Origin: Trichaptum fuscoviolaceum
Lineage: Eukaryota; Basidiomycota; Agaricomycetes; Hymenochaetales; Trichaptaceae
Direction: 5' to 3'
Assembly: GCA_910574455.1 (NCBI GenBank)
Contig: CAJSYZ010000003.1
Span: 1,178,001 to 1,242,000, forward strand
DNA: 64,000 nt
A program made the translations under genes and the position numbers. Below are positions 11,096 to 23,806 of the stretch, one piece after another. Each line of letters begins with the position of its first letter. Within the stretch, counting starts at the first letter, position 1. The notes beneath the pieces were generated by a model. It was not told the origin of the DNA and made no database searches. It saw nothing but the letters and a program-made list of their open reading frames with translations.

Positions 11096-13264
11096 ATGTC
11101 CGACCATGGCGTGTTGTTGAGTCGCTTCAATGTGGCTTTCGTTGCTGTAGGTTTGTGGATGCTGTACAAGTTTCTGGAGCGGGCGCGTTCTCGAACGAAG
11201 GCTACTGAACTTCGAGGTCCTCCGCCCTCAAGCTGGCTGTTTGGTGTCACGAAGCAGATGTTCCATGGTGACTCTGGGCTGCTCCTAGAAAAGTGGGGCA
11301 CAAAGTACGGGGACGTATACCAGATTCCCGGCGCGCTCGGTTCTCAACAGACCATACTACTCGACACAAAGGCCATTAACCACTTCTTTGCCAAAGACAC
11401 ATATGGGTACACGATGGATACATTCACCAAGAAAGCCATCGCCAAACTCGTGCGTAAAATTGTTTCTTTTAGTCCTTGAGCTTGGGCGATCCTGAGCTTC
11501 TTAGCTTGGCAAAGGGCTTATATATGCAGACGGAGATACTCACAAAAGGTAGTTCCGATGCTTTGTCCTAATGTTGAATAGAACGGTACTAATCCTCAGA
11601 ATAGGCAAAGGAGGGCATTATCTCCAGCATTCACGAGTTCTGCAGTTCGAAGCCTAATGTCTGTTTTTTATGATTCAGTCTATAAAGTATGTCCGTTGTC
11701 CATCTCAACGTTATTTTTCCTCATTTCGTCTGCAGGCCAAGACAGCTTGGGACACAATTATCGACGGTTCGCCATCCAATGAGGCGGTTATAGACGTTCA
11801 GAAGTGGTAAGGCCCAACTTAATCGCGATTGTTCTATCAATTGCTCAATATAGGGTCACCTTTTGCAGGATGAACCGTATTTCGCTTGATACAATAGGGA
11901 TTGCAGGCTTTGGACACAATTTCGGGACGCTGGATGGTTGCCATTCAGATATAGCCGCGCTCTTCGATTCTTTCAACGCAAACCCGCCGGCCGGCGTGGC
12001 CATCATAATCACACTTCTGTCTCCAGTCTTGCCCTATCTGTGGGACATTCCAACAAATTATTCTAAGCACTTTAAAATGTTTTATGCAGGCATGCAGGCA
12101 ATATCGGAATCCTTGTTGGAACGTAGCCACAAGGAAAGGGAGGCCGGCGATACAGGTAGTGCGGGTCGTTCAATAATTGGAGCTTTGTGTAAGTAAAGGA
12201 TGGTCCCGAAAACGTTCAGTGCTATCGGTCACTAATTGTTTTCGCATAGTGAATGCCGAAAACGCAGACTCAGAGCTAAATCTCAGTCAAGATGAAGTGT
12301 TGGCTCAGGTGCATATACCTATTCTCGTTTCACATCACATCACTTCAATGATACTTGGAGTAGATGAATGTTCTTCTTCTCGCAGGTTATGAGACCACAT
12401 CAAGTGCGTAAAATCTGTATTCGTGGTTTACTGATAACTCATTATTTTGCAAGTTATCTTGACTGTAAGTCTCTGCGAAACGTGTTCAATGATGGTAGTG
12501 ATACGTATGTTGTCAGTGGGCACTCATCGAACTCTCTTCACATCCTGGAAAGCAATATCGCCTGCGTAATGAGATGGCAGAGTTCTCAAAAACCGACCCT
12601 ACCTACGATCAGTTTGTGAATGGTCTTCCTTATCTAGATGCGGTCTTTCGCGAGACTTTGCGCCTCCATCCCCCTATTGAAGAAATAATTCGCGTGGTAA
12701 GTAAGTCATTAATCTATTAGTAGGCGAATCATGTAAGGTGTTGATAAACTGCCTCTTCATAGGCCGTCGAAGACGACGTTATGCCATTGAGCCGACTAGT
12801 GATTACAGCCTCCGGAAAGGAGGTCAATGACGTTTATATCGCTCGAGGCATGGGCATTCGTGTCCCCATAAGCTGTATCAACAAGTCCGAGGACATTTGG
12901 GGACCAGATGCTAAGAAATTCATGCCCGAGAGATGGTTAGACGAAGAAAGCGGATTAACGGCGAAAGCGAAGGAGGTTCAAGGGTACCACCATATTATGT
13001 CATTTGTTGATGGTCCACGTATCTGTCTCGGGCGAGTCTTTGCGGCTGCAGAGTTCAAGGTATATTCATGACTCGTACATAACAACTGGATCGACTTACT
13101 CATGAAGTTATTAGGCAGTACTCTCTGTCCTCATTCGTAAATTTCAATTCACAATGCGGGATGGTCCTGACACCAAAGTCGACATGACCTCGACTTTCCT
13201 GCCACGTCCGAAGGTTGTGGGGGAGGAAGGCTATGCCTTTCCAATGCGTGTGAGGCGCTTGTAG
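11096..13264 (+). CDS. Cytochrome P450 monooxygenase, copy 2 of tandem pair
   Basis: Paralogue of the preceding gene with all ten introns at equivalent positions. Exons: 11096-11449, 11505-11548, 11605-11686, 11736-11806, 11869-12188, 12250-12308, 12364-12403, 12454-12464, 12517-12696, 12763-13059, 13115-13264 (535 residues). It starts MSDHGVLLSRF followed by a hydrophobic anchor helix (VAFVAVGLWMLYKF). Key motifs are intact: hinge LRGPPPSSW, I-helix AGYETTS, ExxR in ETLRLHPP, PERW, and haem loop FVDGPRICLGRVF. Seven exons have exactly the same length as in copy 1, including the 11-nt one, which shows a tandem gene duplication with retained function. Divergence between the proteins is substantial (many substitutions outside motifs), so substrates may differ. 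Confidence 0.95.
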
Positions 13265-13742
13265 GATAAATCGAAGAAGGAAAAGTCATCTTAGGGATAA
13301 TATCTGGATTGATGAGATAAAGCAGTGGCTTGGGCTCACTGAGTCTTTGCATGCACCATCAAGGTCCTTTGGCCAAATTCTGTGTCTTGTATGAGTAGTT
13401 CCAGGAGTATTCACCTAAGTGGAAAGTCTCGAATTCAATTTAATTACAGTAATCTTGTTTTTTCTTACTTTTCTTGTGTGGTCGCATGATGATTAGTGCA
13501 GAGAACGAGGAGTCTCAAGCATCCACGACTCCCCGTTATGGACTCCGGCTAGTAGTACTGCCTAACCCTAGTCTAGGGTACATTCGACGAGCTCAGCTTG
13601 ACTGCGGCTGCAGCACATTGATGATTGCACATGCTTTGCTCACCGTCATCGACTCCGACACGAGTGGTCAGCTCTAAATTCATGCTCTCGAGAATTGAAA
13701 TCTCAAAATTTTCAAGAGAGGGTAATATTCAGCTCTCGAGAT
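13265..13742. other. Intergenic; promoter region of the lipase gene
   Basis: No gene seen. A small inverted motif, CTCTCGAG near 13683-13690 and CTCTCGAGA at 13734-13742, precedes the lipase start and could form a weak hairpin or a repeated protein site. Confidence 0.35.
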
Positions 13743-16290
13743 ATGACGTCCAGTTGGGAGAGGTACACACGATTCGGGCTCAATGTTGCATCCACCGCGA
13801 CGTCTGTCGGATTCACTGCTGCGAAGACAGGGACGAAGATAGGAGTGCGTATGGTCTCTTGAATGGCTGCTATATGTCTAATAACATGCATTGTCTATTA
13901 GTTTGGCATTGCGCGCGGCGTAACTTCAACAGTAGCTAGTGCAGTAGGCTATCCCATCGGGCTGGGACCAGCCTTGGGAGGTGCAGTTTCGCTTGCCTTT
14001 AATATTGCGGAACAGGTTGTAATGGCACCTATTCTGCTGGGAGAGACGTTCACTTCTACCTCACTTGTTGCCGTCGAATCCGGTATTGACCTCCTCAGCA
14101 CCATATTTCCCGGAAGCGATGAAGCCTCCTTCTCCCTCGCCTCCTTCGTGACGCTCGTAAGACGCGAATGGAACGAGCCAGCTATGCGTGACCAGCTCCC
14201 GGAAAAGAAGTATGGGATAACAGAGATAGGGAAAGCGCTCATCGCCTGGGCTGCTCTGCAAGGCGTGACAGTCGAGTGGAAGGAGTCCGAATGGTTTGAG
14301 GTCTTGAGGGAGATCGATTTGAACAATACGGACGACATCTTGGAAACTCGACGGCGGACGGAATCCAGAATAACTATCACAGAAGATACTATCTTTCCCC
14401 GTGATGTTGGTCAAATCATAACTGCCGACATAGGAGAAGCGAACTCCTTTCCTAGTCGCAGTCGTACTCCCCAACGTCCTTTGTCCGTACAACCACATGC
14501 CATCGACTCACGGCTCAAGTCAAACCTACGTAGGCTTTCAAAGATGGTGCTAGCTGGCTATGGCGGTGCTGGCCTTATTTTCTTTGGCGTATCTTTGACT
14601 CCTCCATCATCGTCAGCAAGCGCTGGCAAGTCCAAGGACAATGCACACACAGTTGAGGAACATGCTCTTGCAGATGCTGTCAACGCCTCTGAACTCGAGG
14701 CAACATCGTCACGTCTATCACCTACGAAAGCCCCTCCACTACCAGAACAGAAGTCCTACTCCTGGTGGAATGTGTTGTTAGGCAAGCATGACAAAGATAT
14801 ATTTGAAGGCTATGCGTTCACGCCTGCCACTGTGCGCGAGAAATCTGACAAGTCGAACAAAGGCAAGGGGAGAGCGACAGAAAAGCCTCCGACAGTAGTC
14901 ATCGGCGCAGAGAAACGCATGCCTCGTTATTGGGTCCTGACAGACCACGGACGCCGACAAGTCGTGCTCGTATTTCGGGGAACGATGAGTCTGAACGAGC
15001 TCGCTGTCGATCTCACGTGTGATCCAGCACCTTTCAAACTGGCAACGACAGAGGAACAGCCTGCTATGTCGATGAACGCGGAAGAGGACGAGGATGAGCC
15101 TTCTTACGCTATGCCGGGATCATTACCGTTTCCATCTATGAGCCCACCTCCGTCACCCAAATTCGAGCAATTTCCTAGCAGGGAACAGCATGAGAATGAA
15201 GACGCATCTCAAGGGGAGACATATCTTGTGCATGGTGGTATGTTGCGAATGGCATCAGTCATGGGCGCAAAGGGCAAGCCAGTGCATCGGGCGGTCCGCC
15301 ATGCACTATGGAAGAACAAGGGATATGGTAAACACTCAGATTTGTTTTAACTTAAGAAACCGGCTAACTAATCACTTACGCAGAACTCATACTATGTGGA
15401 CATAGCTTAGGAGCTGGAGTTGCAGGCCTTCTGGCTTTGGTACGTTCTGAATTATAAAAGAGGAGCAAATTGTCTGAATCAGTATATCATGCTTTTGTAG
15501 ACATGGGCTGATCCGCGAACATGTTTAACAGTCCGCTCAAGTGGATTGCCCGTTGGACGCAAAGTGTCCGCATACTGCTATGCTCCTCCGTAAGCCTAAT
15601 TTCCTGATTTTCCCTTCTCACCATGTTCTGAAGTATCTTTGTACATAAATTCAGGTGCCTTGTTTCCTCTGCGCTCTCAAAACTCTGCCAACCATTAATT
15701 ACCTCCTTCGCGTACTCTCACGACATCGTATCCCGCCTCTCACTAGGCTCTGTACGAGACATGATGCGAGCCACTGCATGGTTATGTGAAGCAAACGACC
15801 GGGATCCAGGTATGGGACAAAGTGAGGGCTATGCGGCGATTACGAAGCGTATACTTAAAGCTCGAGCGGGTGTCGCAGACGCGGGCGATCCTCAATGGGT
15901 ATGTTGGCAATCTTCTCTTCAACAATGCGGGTTTGAGATGATTCTTTGATTGACTTATGATTTACGCACATAGTACCTTGCGACTCGGAAGACATTAGAG
16001 GCAAACATGCATATGGCGGATTTATTTCCTCCAGGTCGCGTCTTGTGGGCTATCCGAGACGGTGACCTCCACCCATCACATCGTACGTCACTTTCGGACG
16101 AGAACAGAGTCCGCCTGTTTGAAGTCTTAGACGTGGAGAAGATGTTCGGACAAATCATCTTCGCCAGAGACATGCTCAGGTATGATATCTCCATGCACTC
16201 ACGATAGTTGTCATACTCAAAATCTTGAAATATATTTCAAGCTCACATCTACCCCATCAATACGACCGCGTTCTTCATGAAGTACTCTGA
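13743..16290 (+). CDS. Class 3 lipase, sn1-diacylglycerol lipase-like
   Basis: Predicted serine lipase that cleaves acyl chains from glycerolipids. Exons 13743-13844, 13902-15327, 15384-15439, 15501-15589, 15655-15898, 15974-16179, 16242-16290 give 723 residues. The N-terminal part (MTSSWERYTRF, then small-residue hydrophobic stretches) could associate with membranes. Lipase core: VLVFRGTMSLNELAVD near residue 390; nucleophile elbow GHSLGAGVAG near 515, encoded by the short third exon; YSHDIVSRLSLGS supplying the acid; and a C-terminal SSHLPHQYDRVL with the probable catalytic His. A low-complexity linker rich in S/P/E sits between the FRGT strand and the nucleophile. The start was chosen because MTSSW reads straight into conserved-looking sequence and upstream frames are closed; a short upstream exon cannot be excluded. 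Confidence 0.85.
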
Positions 16291-16829
16291 CAGCTCACAC
16301 ACAATGCGTTTTGAATTGTGATATTTACTACGTCTTAGATCCCCGGACTTTTGTACACTTTACGATGTAGCATACCTGGCATACCTGGCATTCTTTTACT
16401 ACTATAGATCGTAGAAGCACTTGATAACTGATTAGCTTCATTATAAACGCTACCATATCCTTTATATGGGATTGTAGCTTAGCAGAAGACATATTTCTCG
16501 CCCTCAGCTGTGACTCGGACATCGTCACTTTTGTGTGTGACAAATAGTACTACCTCGTTATCTTCCAATTGTCATGCTCTATTCGATTTGCAAAATTGAA
16601 AGCATCATATATCAATGAATTGGGAGCCAAGCCAAGCGCTGTAGACTGTAGACTTTATCCACTGGTAAGCATACGAGCCGCATGCTGTACGGGTGCTCTT
16701 GTTTGGACAGCCGTCATGAGATGAAACCCAGTCGTCAAGCGCACCTTCACGACCATCTTATACCCTTTTCTTTCCGATTCCCTTCAAACCTCAACACCGC
16801 CAGCCACTGCCAGCGAGCTCGACGGGTTT
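16291..16829. other. Intergenic between lipase and RIC8
   Basis: About 540 bp without a supported gene. It contains a tiny direct repeat, CATACCTGG twice at 16370-16387, and otherwise presumably the lipase 3' end and the RIC8 promoter. Confidence 0.45.
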
Positions 16830-19280
16830 ATGTTGGCCAATTATAATGCCCTTTCCTCCTCTTCTGATCGGACAGATGTCCAAAGAGTGCTCTCGTCAAT
16901 AGTGAATGGTGTGTATGTTCGTCGGCTCATGCCCTCATTGCGCTTAAGATCGTCGGTTATTTCGCTAGCTTCACTTCTTTCTTCAACCCCGCAAGATCGC
17001 TGCAAGCTAGTGCAGCTGCTCTTAGATGACATCAAACACTGTGTGAGTCCGATCAACCCTCAAGATAAGGGACGCTTGAGGAAGAAGGGTATGGCTCGGT
17101 CGTTGATGCATGCATCTGGAAAGAAAAACTAAATTGAAGGCGTGCAGATGCTCGGCAAGCCTTACTAGCACTGAAGACATTGGGTCGCGAGCCAGGGTGT
17201 TCTAGGGTTCTATCTACGGAAAGCGTATGTTCATTTCAGCTTGCTTGGACGATAGACGGGATCCTCATCTGGCGGAGGCGCTGATAGAATTTCAGAATCT
17301 TGCTAGCTGCAGAGAAGGTGCTGCGCTCAGAGGATGTCGATGCAGCAGATGAGACGCTGCGCTGTGTCGCTAATGCGCTCCTCCTCGTTGAAGGTGGGCG
17401 AACTACCTGGGCCGAAATTGGCGGGGCGTACTGTGTAGAACTCTTGGAGGTGAGCCCACCATTCAGTCTATGCTTTGTTCATCTCTCACATACCACAGGA
17501 TACCAGCGCTGTGACATCCGTATTTCTGGTCTGTCGGATCCTTTTCCTTTCGACGGCTGCTTCGGCATCTCCGTTCCTGCGAAGGTTGTTGGACGATTTC
17601 TCTGACCATGGTGCCTCTGCTTCATCGCGGAAAGACGTAGTTGCGATCATATCGAATAAACTCGATTTCCTCCTACTTGCAGTTCTCAAAGGGGAGCCCA
17701 CGAGCAAAGAAGCGATGATTGATCTGCTTAAATTTGCTTTCAATTTACTGTGTCACTGGCCAAGGGTTTGTGAGAGAAACTGAATTTATGCAGTGCTTAG
17801 ACTGAATGGATTCTTGTAGATGGCGGATGATGCTGAGGATATACGAGCAACAGGAAGCGATCTGTCCAAGGAGAGCGGTAAAGCGTCGTTGTTTGGTGAT
17901 GAGAGGTCAGTTCTTGGTGAGCGATGGACAAAGAGGCTGGACAAGTAAGTCTAGCATAACTCCATTCTACGGTGTGCAGCTGCATGACTTACAATCTTTG
18001 CTTAAAGGTTACTCCCGCCATTGCGGCGCGTGTATATCGGTTTGCCACCTTGCAGTCCATCTCCGCTGTCTGCACCCATGACACACGTTTTGCACGCTCT
18101 TCTTCCCATTCCCATTATCGACAGACTGTTCCCAGTCTGGTTTCCAGAGGCATCAGATGAATGTAAGCCGATTTCCCACTTTCATTCTCCAGTGATATGC
18201 TTGAATCATGATAGCTTCGTCAAGTGACTCATGTGGGAGTTCTCCGTCTCCGGAGTCTCCAAGTCACACAAAGAACCAAGAAGGGACATCCCAAGCTGAA
18301 GTGCACATTGGAACAAGTAGCTCGAAGGGCAAGGAGAGGGACAGAGAAGGCCGGGGTGCGTTGGATCGAGCACTTTCTATGCTAAATAGCCGTATGTCGC
18401 TATCACGATCACCTTCGCCTGCCTCTCCTGGTTCCTCGAAGCGAAAAGGCACACATCCATTATCGCCACTGCCGGAGGTGCTTCGTCGGTCTGTAGACCT
18501 GCTCGACGCAAGTCTCAGCCATTACGTCCCAGGAAATGTCGATCCAGACGACGCATCTGTAAAACAGACTTGCTTGAGAGAGGATGTCCAGCTGGATCAC
18601 GTATTGACTCCACTTGTCATTCTACTGACCAGGTTGTGTAAGCACAACCTGGAGTGCCGGAAAAGCTTCAGGCAGACAATATTACCACCAAATCTGTACG
18701 TCTTTGTATGCATGCTCTTCTCATATTTACAAGATGCTAAATTCTCTACGGATAGGGACCGATCTCAACCTCTGGAGACGCGTGCCAATATGTTAGGACG
18801 GTGTATAAGGCTTATGGCGTGTATCAGCCATACACAGCTCAAGGAAGCGGTGGGCGAGCTTTTATTTGTCGCTTGCGACTCAGATGGTTTGTCTATCTTG
18901 TTGGGCAAGGTTGTACAACACGCTCACTGTACTTTTTAGCTACAATTCTTTCTGGTCAAATAGGTTATGGCAATGCTGCTGGCTTTCTCTTCAATAGGGG
19001 CATCCTCTCTGCCCCTCCTACAGCAGAGAACAGCGGCGCTTCTGATAGCCTAAACCCAGCAGTAAATCCTATCACTGGCACATTACAGCAACAACGCGAT
19101 GCAGGCCCGGAAATGACCGATGAAGAAAAGGAGAGGGAGGCTGAGAAGCTGTTTGTACTGTTCGAAAGACTCGAAAAGACGGGGGCAATGGAGAATCCGC
19201 TGAAGAAGGCACTTCACGAGGGGAAGCTTGAGAAGTACACGAATCAGACACGGAAGGACGACTCTGATGATGATAATTGA
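16830..19280 (+). CDS. RIC8: Synembryn / Ric-8 G-protein chaperone and exchange factor
   Basis: Ric-8 folds and activates heterotrimeric G-alpha subunits as a non-receptor exchange factor in the cytoplasm. The start ATG 16830 opens MLANYNALSSSSDRTDVQRV. Family-typical armadillo-like helices follow in several exons, with diagnostic C-terminal blocks: LTRLCKHNLECRKSFR, ETRANMLGRCIRLMACI, then after an intron (from 18885, acceptor near 18938) SGQIGYGNAAGFLFNRGIL, EKEREAEKLFVLFERL and MENPLKKALHEGKL. It ends in an acidic DDSDDDN tail. Introns are short; the exact boundaries near 17040-17310 and 17780-18210 are not certain. Convergent with the nucleolin-like gene downstream. Assignment to Ric-8 is by these conserved C-terminal motifs. 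Confidence 0.88.
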
Positions 19281-19573
19281 CGCATTGGCATCTAATTTTT
19301 TCCCTAAATACCTCTATAATGGATACATTGGCATCAATAGTGTAAAGCTCTTAATAACCGCATTTCTCATATGAATGGCAGAATGAAATCGAATTACTCG
19401 TAACCTATCGTCAACTGCTTTTGGGTGATTATAGTATGTACAAACGTGCGGGTGACGGAGAGCAAAGTAAGCGATAGTCGTAATAACATAAAGTAAGATG
19501 AGAAAGCCGGTAATGGATAAAAAGATCGTAGCAGGTGCGCCATTCGGAGTCTCTGGTCGGTACAAGGATCGCA

Positions 19574-21457
19574 TTAGAACTTCATCCTCTCGCCCTTGAA
19601 TTCTACTGCGCCTCCTGTTCGGGGCCCACCACGAGGAGCACCTCGCCCCCTTCCTCCGCCGCGGCCTCCACGTCCACCCTAATAAAAATTGAACATGAGA
19701 TAGTGAAAGCAGCTTGGTTAAAATGGTACATACCCTGCCTCCACGATCGCCCCCACCACCGAAACCACCACCACGTCCGCCCTGAAGGAAGTATTATAGA
19801 TTAGTATTTTCGATGATGATAAAATCGCGAGAAGTCATACCCATCCCCTATCGTTACCACCGAACCCTCCACGGCCACGGCCGCGACCTCCTCCTCCTCC
19901 ACCTCCGCCGTTATCCGCACGGGGTTGAGAGAAGTCTAGCCTGATGTTTCTGCCCCCGATGTCCAATCCCTTCGCGCCCTCAAATGCCTTCTTGGAAGAC
20001 TCAATGTCTGTGAATTCCACATAACCAAAGCCCTTAGTCCGGCCAGATTCTCTGTCCGTAGGAAGGCGGACACTCTTCACTTCACCGTATTCAGCGAACA
20101 CCTCCCAAAGCTGGTCTTCCGTTGTATCAAAGCTAACGTTGCCAACAAACAGCACCAAGGAAGGTTCTCCAGGTGTGTCGCCGAAAGCCTTCGCCCTTCC
20201 TTCTGGGTTCGATGCTTTCGGAGTAGTCTTGTCGATATTAACGACTCTGCCGTCAATTTCCTTCTGTCCGTTCAGCGCCACTGCGGCATTTGCACCCTCA
20301 ACAGTTGCAAATTCGACGAAGCCAAAGCCCCTTGATTTTCCGGTATTGCGATCCATCTGCACACGAGCAGACACGACCTCGCCGCAATCAGCAAATTCAG
20401 TCGCAAGCCAATCGTTATCAACGTTCCATGAAAGCTTTCCGATGAAGCATGTCTTTGACTCTTCTTGACCATCCGCAGCCACGGCATCACCATTCGCAAC
20501 TTTAGTCTTTTTCGCTGGTGCGGCAGCATCATCATCCGCCTTACGCTTGGCTGGAGAAAAAAATAAATCAAATCAGAACTGGAAAAGACTTGCAAAATCG
20601 CTTGATGCATACCACTCTTCGCAGGTTTCTCGGCCACATCCTTCATCACTACATCTTTCGACTTCTTTACCGAGTCAGACTCTTCATCAGACTCCTCATC
20701 AGACGAATCTTCCGAGCTGTCATCTGAAGAATCGTCGTCATCTTTCGATTCTGCCGCCTTTTCTTGAGGCTTCTTTGGCGTCGTTTTCGAGGCCTTCACA
20801 GAAGCTTCCTCGTCTGAGTCCTCATCTGAGCTCTCTTCACTGGAGGAAGAAGTATCAGGCTTTTTCGAAGCAGACGATTTCACCTGCGCAGCTTTAGGCT
20901 TCTCCTCTTCGGAAGAGGTGTCATCATCATCATCAGACGAAGACTCTGCCTATAACAAACAACGGTATATGTGTGAGAAGATATTGAGAGATACAATGAC
21001 CTCCTACCTTTGCGGCCTTCCCATTTGCTTTCTTCGAGGCCTTCTCGTCCTCAGATGAATCGTCTGACGACGAATTGTCATCGCTGTCCTTCGATGGTTT
21101 CTTCGCAGACATCTGATCGAGTTTTTAATTGTATAGAAATAACATATTGTATAAGTAAATACCACAGCAGCAGCTTTCCCGTTAGCCTTGGCCTTCGCGG
21201 GAGCCTTTTCTTCTTCAGATTCTTCATCAGAATTGGAAGAATCTTCGCTACTACTGCTCGGTGCCTTCTTCTTTGTAGGTGTCTTTTTCAGGCTTGCAGC
21301 ACTCTTCTGTTTTTGTTATAAGTGCATGTACACAAGTATAAGATAAATTCAATACAGCAGATTTTGCCGAAGCACCGTTGACGACTTTGGTATCGCTTGT
21401 AACTTTCTTAGCCTTCGCATCGGCCTTCGCGGCTTTCTTAGCTGAGTTTCCGCCCAT
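19574..21457 (-). CDS. NSR1: Nucleolin-like protein (NSR1/gar2 type), two RRMs plus RGG tail
   Basis: Nucleolar RNA-binding protein acting in pre-rRNA processing and small-subunit assembly. From ATG 21457: a Lys/Ala-rich start (MGGNSAKKAAKADAKAKK), then several exons of alternating acidic-serine tracts (SSDDSSED, SSEESSDEDSDEE, likely CK2 sites) and Lys/Ala/Pro segments; a bipartite basic cluster KRKADDDAAAPAKKTK; RRM1 with RNP2 CFIGKLSW and RNP1 KSRGFGFVEF; RRM2 with RNP2 LFVGNVSF and RNP1 TKGFGYVEF; then a Gly/Arg RGG domain split by introns and ending GAVEFKGERMKF at TAA 19574-19576. This domain order is that of yeast Nsr1, fission yeast Gar2 and animal nucleolin (fewer RRMs). Convergent with RIC8 and divergent from the Rab escort gene. 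Confidence 0.93.
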
Positions 21458-21703
21458 TGCTTTTTCGCTAGTGATGAGCAAGAAATGTACAAGGGAAAGG
21501 AAGAAGACAAGAAAGGAGGGACGGGTACGATGGGGAGGAGGAGGAGGGAGGGAAAGAAGACGAGTGAAACTGAACACCAAAAATAGCACAGCTTTTTGCA
21601 GAAAAGAAAACTTCAAAATCTGATGACTAATCAGGATGTCCTGAGGTGGTTGTGCCGAAGTGCTCACGAGTTACTTTCCATCTCTCACTCCTACACACAC
21701 TCA
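21458..21703. promoter_or_regulatory. Bidirectional promoter region, NSR1 / Rab escort protein
   Basis: Only 246 bp separate the divergent ATGs. The stretch contains a strongly purine-rich run (GGGAGGAGGAGGAGGGAGGG near 21532) on the plus strand. It must carry both transcription starts; no TATA box is obvious. Confidence 0.5.
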
Positions 21704-23484
21704 ATGGATGCTCAATACGATGTAATTGTACTTGGAACTGGATTGACAGAGTCCATAGCTGCTGCGTGAGCCTCTCTCAGCTCATGTTTGCATTGCTCGC
21801 CAACTGAGTTTCATGTGCAGAGCCTTATCAAAGGCTGGCTTGAAAGTTATACACATTGATAGACAGCCCTATTATGGAGGAACAGAGGCAAGCCTTACAA
21901 CAGACGAACTACACCGATGGGTGGAAGCGCTTTCTTCTCAAAGGTCTGCGGGTAAAATCTTCAGCTCTGCTTCTACATCTGGAGACTTGCCTTCCACATC
22001 TCGGTCATATTCGTTGTCCTTGGCTCCTTCGGTCATCGTGTCGAAAGGCCCTCTCATATCGTCTTTGATAGCGTCCGGAGTCGCTCGATATGGGGGATTC
22101 AAGCTCTTAGACCAACTTCTCATCTACTCTGATGCTCGCTTCAAATCTGTTCCCGGAAGCAAAGAAGACATATTCAAGTCGAAGGAGATATCCCTCGTTG
22201 ACAAGCGCAGGCTCATGCGTTTCCTAGTATTTGCGGCTGGTGATTTTGAAAACTCACCGGAACTACAAGGCAAACAGCACACACCATTCCGATCCTTCCT
22301 CAAAGAAACATTCTCCCTGAACGAAGAGCTATCAGTTGCAATTACTTTTGCTCTGGCACTCTGCTCATCTAATGTCGGTGTGTGGCATATACAAAACATA
22401 TGATTAATATGTCTGATTGTAGTCGCAGAATCTACTATTGATGCGTTAAATCGGATTAAGACACATCTGCGATCTGCCGGCCGCTACGGACCCTCCCCTT
22501 TCTTGGTTGGCCACTATGGGGGACTTGGGGAGCTTGCACAAGGTTACTGTAGGTGAGAATTGAAACTGAACGGCGCAGTACTCCTATAAACACTGAATGT
22601 GTAACGACGTGTATCCTCAGAATATGTGCTGTTTCGGGGGGAACATATATCCTAGGCCATGAGGTGTCCACGATATCAAGCGTAAAACATACGGATAATG
22701 AGCCCGCCTATCGTGTATCAATTGAGGGCCTGGACGAAAGCATTCACGGAAAGATGATCATCGCATCTTCCGACTACCTCTCAGTTCTGGAGCAGCTCAA
22801 CCCGCCACAGACACCTGGATCGGCACTCGAGGATGAAACAGCTTATTGCATAGCAATTATTACAGGCCCTCTACTTACCCTATTGACATCGGGATCATCT
22901 GACGCAGAAAATACTACACACGACAATGAAACGGTGTCGCTCCTCCTTGACACTGCTTTGCTAGTCTTTCCTCCTAACTCCTTAAGCTCAGCAAAAGTAA
23001 CGGAATCAGTGCATGTTCTCATTAACGGCGAGGGGACACTGTCTTGTCCAAAGGGACAATGTGATTGTTTCCAATAGTGTATATTGATCAATCTTTCTGA
23101 CATCTTCATCTAGGTATCCTTTATTTGACAACACCGTTAGGTGCAAACCGAAATCCTGAGGAGCTGCTCCGTCCATATTTGGACGCTACATTGTCACTAC
23201 TTTGTACATCATCAGGCTCACCAACGTCTGTGCAGTACTCTGCATTCTATAAGAAATCAGGCGCACAACTGGCGGGGAACGACACTCAAGCCGATCATTG
23301 GAAAGAGCACAATGTCCTACTATGTAGTCCTCTCACATCACGCGTAGCGATGAACGGGGATGCAGCGGCGACTGAGGCCGAGCGGATATTCCATGCTGCC
23401 ATGGAACTTTTGGGCAAAGCTGACTTGGAAAATCCCGACTCAATGTGGCCGCCATTGCCATTGGATCAAGATGATGACGACTGA
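21704..23484 (+). CDS. MRS6: Rab escort protein (REP/Mrs6, GDI family)
   Basis: Presents newly made Rab GTPases to geranylgeranyl transferase II and delivers them to membranes. Exons 21704-21765, 21821-22377, 22423-22552, 22621-23060, 23114-23484 give 519 residues. N-terminal dinucleotide-fold signature YDVIVLGTGLTESIAAAALS, then IDRQPYYGGTEASLT, which is the GDI/REP Rab-binding platform; later LVGHYGGLGELAQGYCR and CAVSGGTYILGHEV, both conserved in the superfamily. The insert of low-complexity S/L-rich sequence after residue ~75 and the acidic DQDDDD end favour REP over GDI (GDI is ~450 residues and lacks the insert). Starts 246 bp from the divergent NSR1 gene and ends convergent with the phosphoesterase gene. 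Confidence 0.9.
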
Positions 23485-23806
23485 TTGGATCTTACGACGG
23501 TAGGCAGTTCCCAAGCCGCTTTTATACCGCTATGGATAGAACATGGATGGTTGTTTCATGTTTAATGAACATCCACCTAAAGTAAATGATTGTCCATAAG
23601 TGCGTAACCCCCTAGTGCCGAATATGTAGAGCATGTAGCCATTAATAGGGAAATGCAAAGCCAGAGGGACAAGAAGAGCGAACATGGGGTAGGAGGATAT
23701 CCAAATAAGCTTGTTGGTAAGTAGTAGAATGCGCCGCATTACAATAGGGAAGTCACAGTGCCATACGATAAGAAAAGACATTAACGGTGAAGCATAAGTT
23801 CACATC
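23485..23806. other. Convergent 3' spacer
   Basis: 322 bp between the stops of the Rab escort and phosphoesterase genes; presumably both 3' UTRs and polyadenylation signals. No gene seen. Confidence 0.5.
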
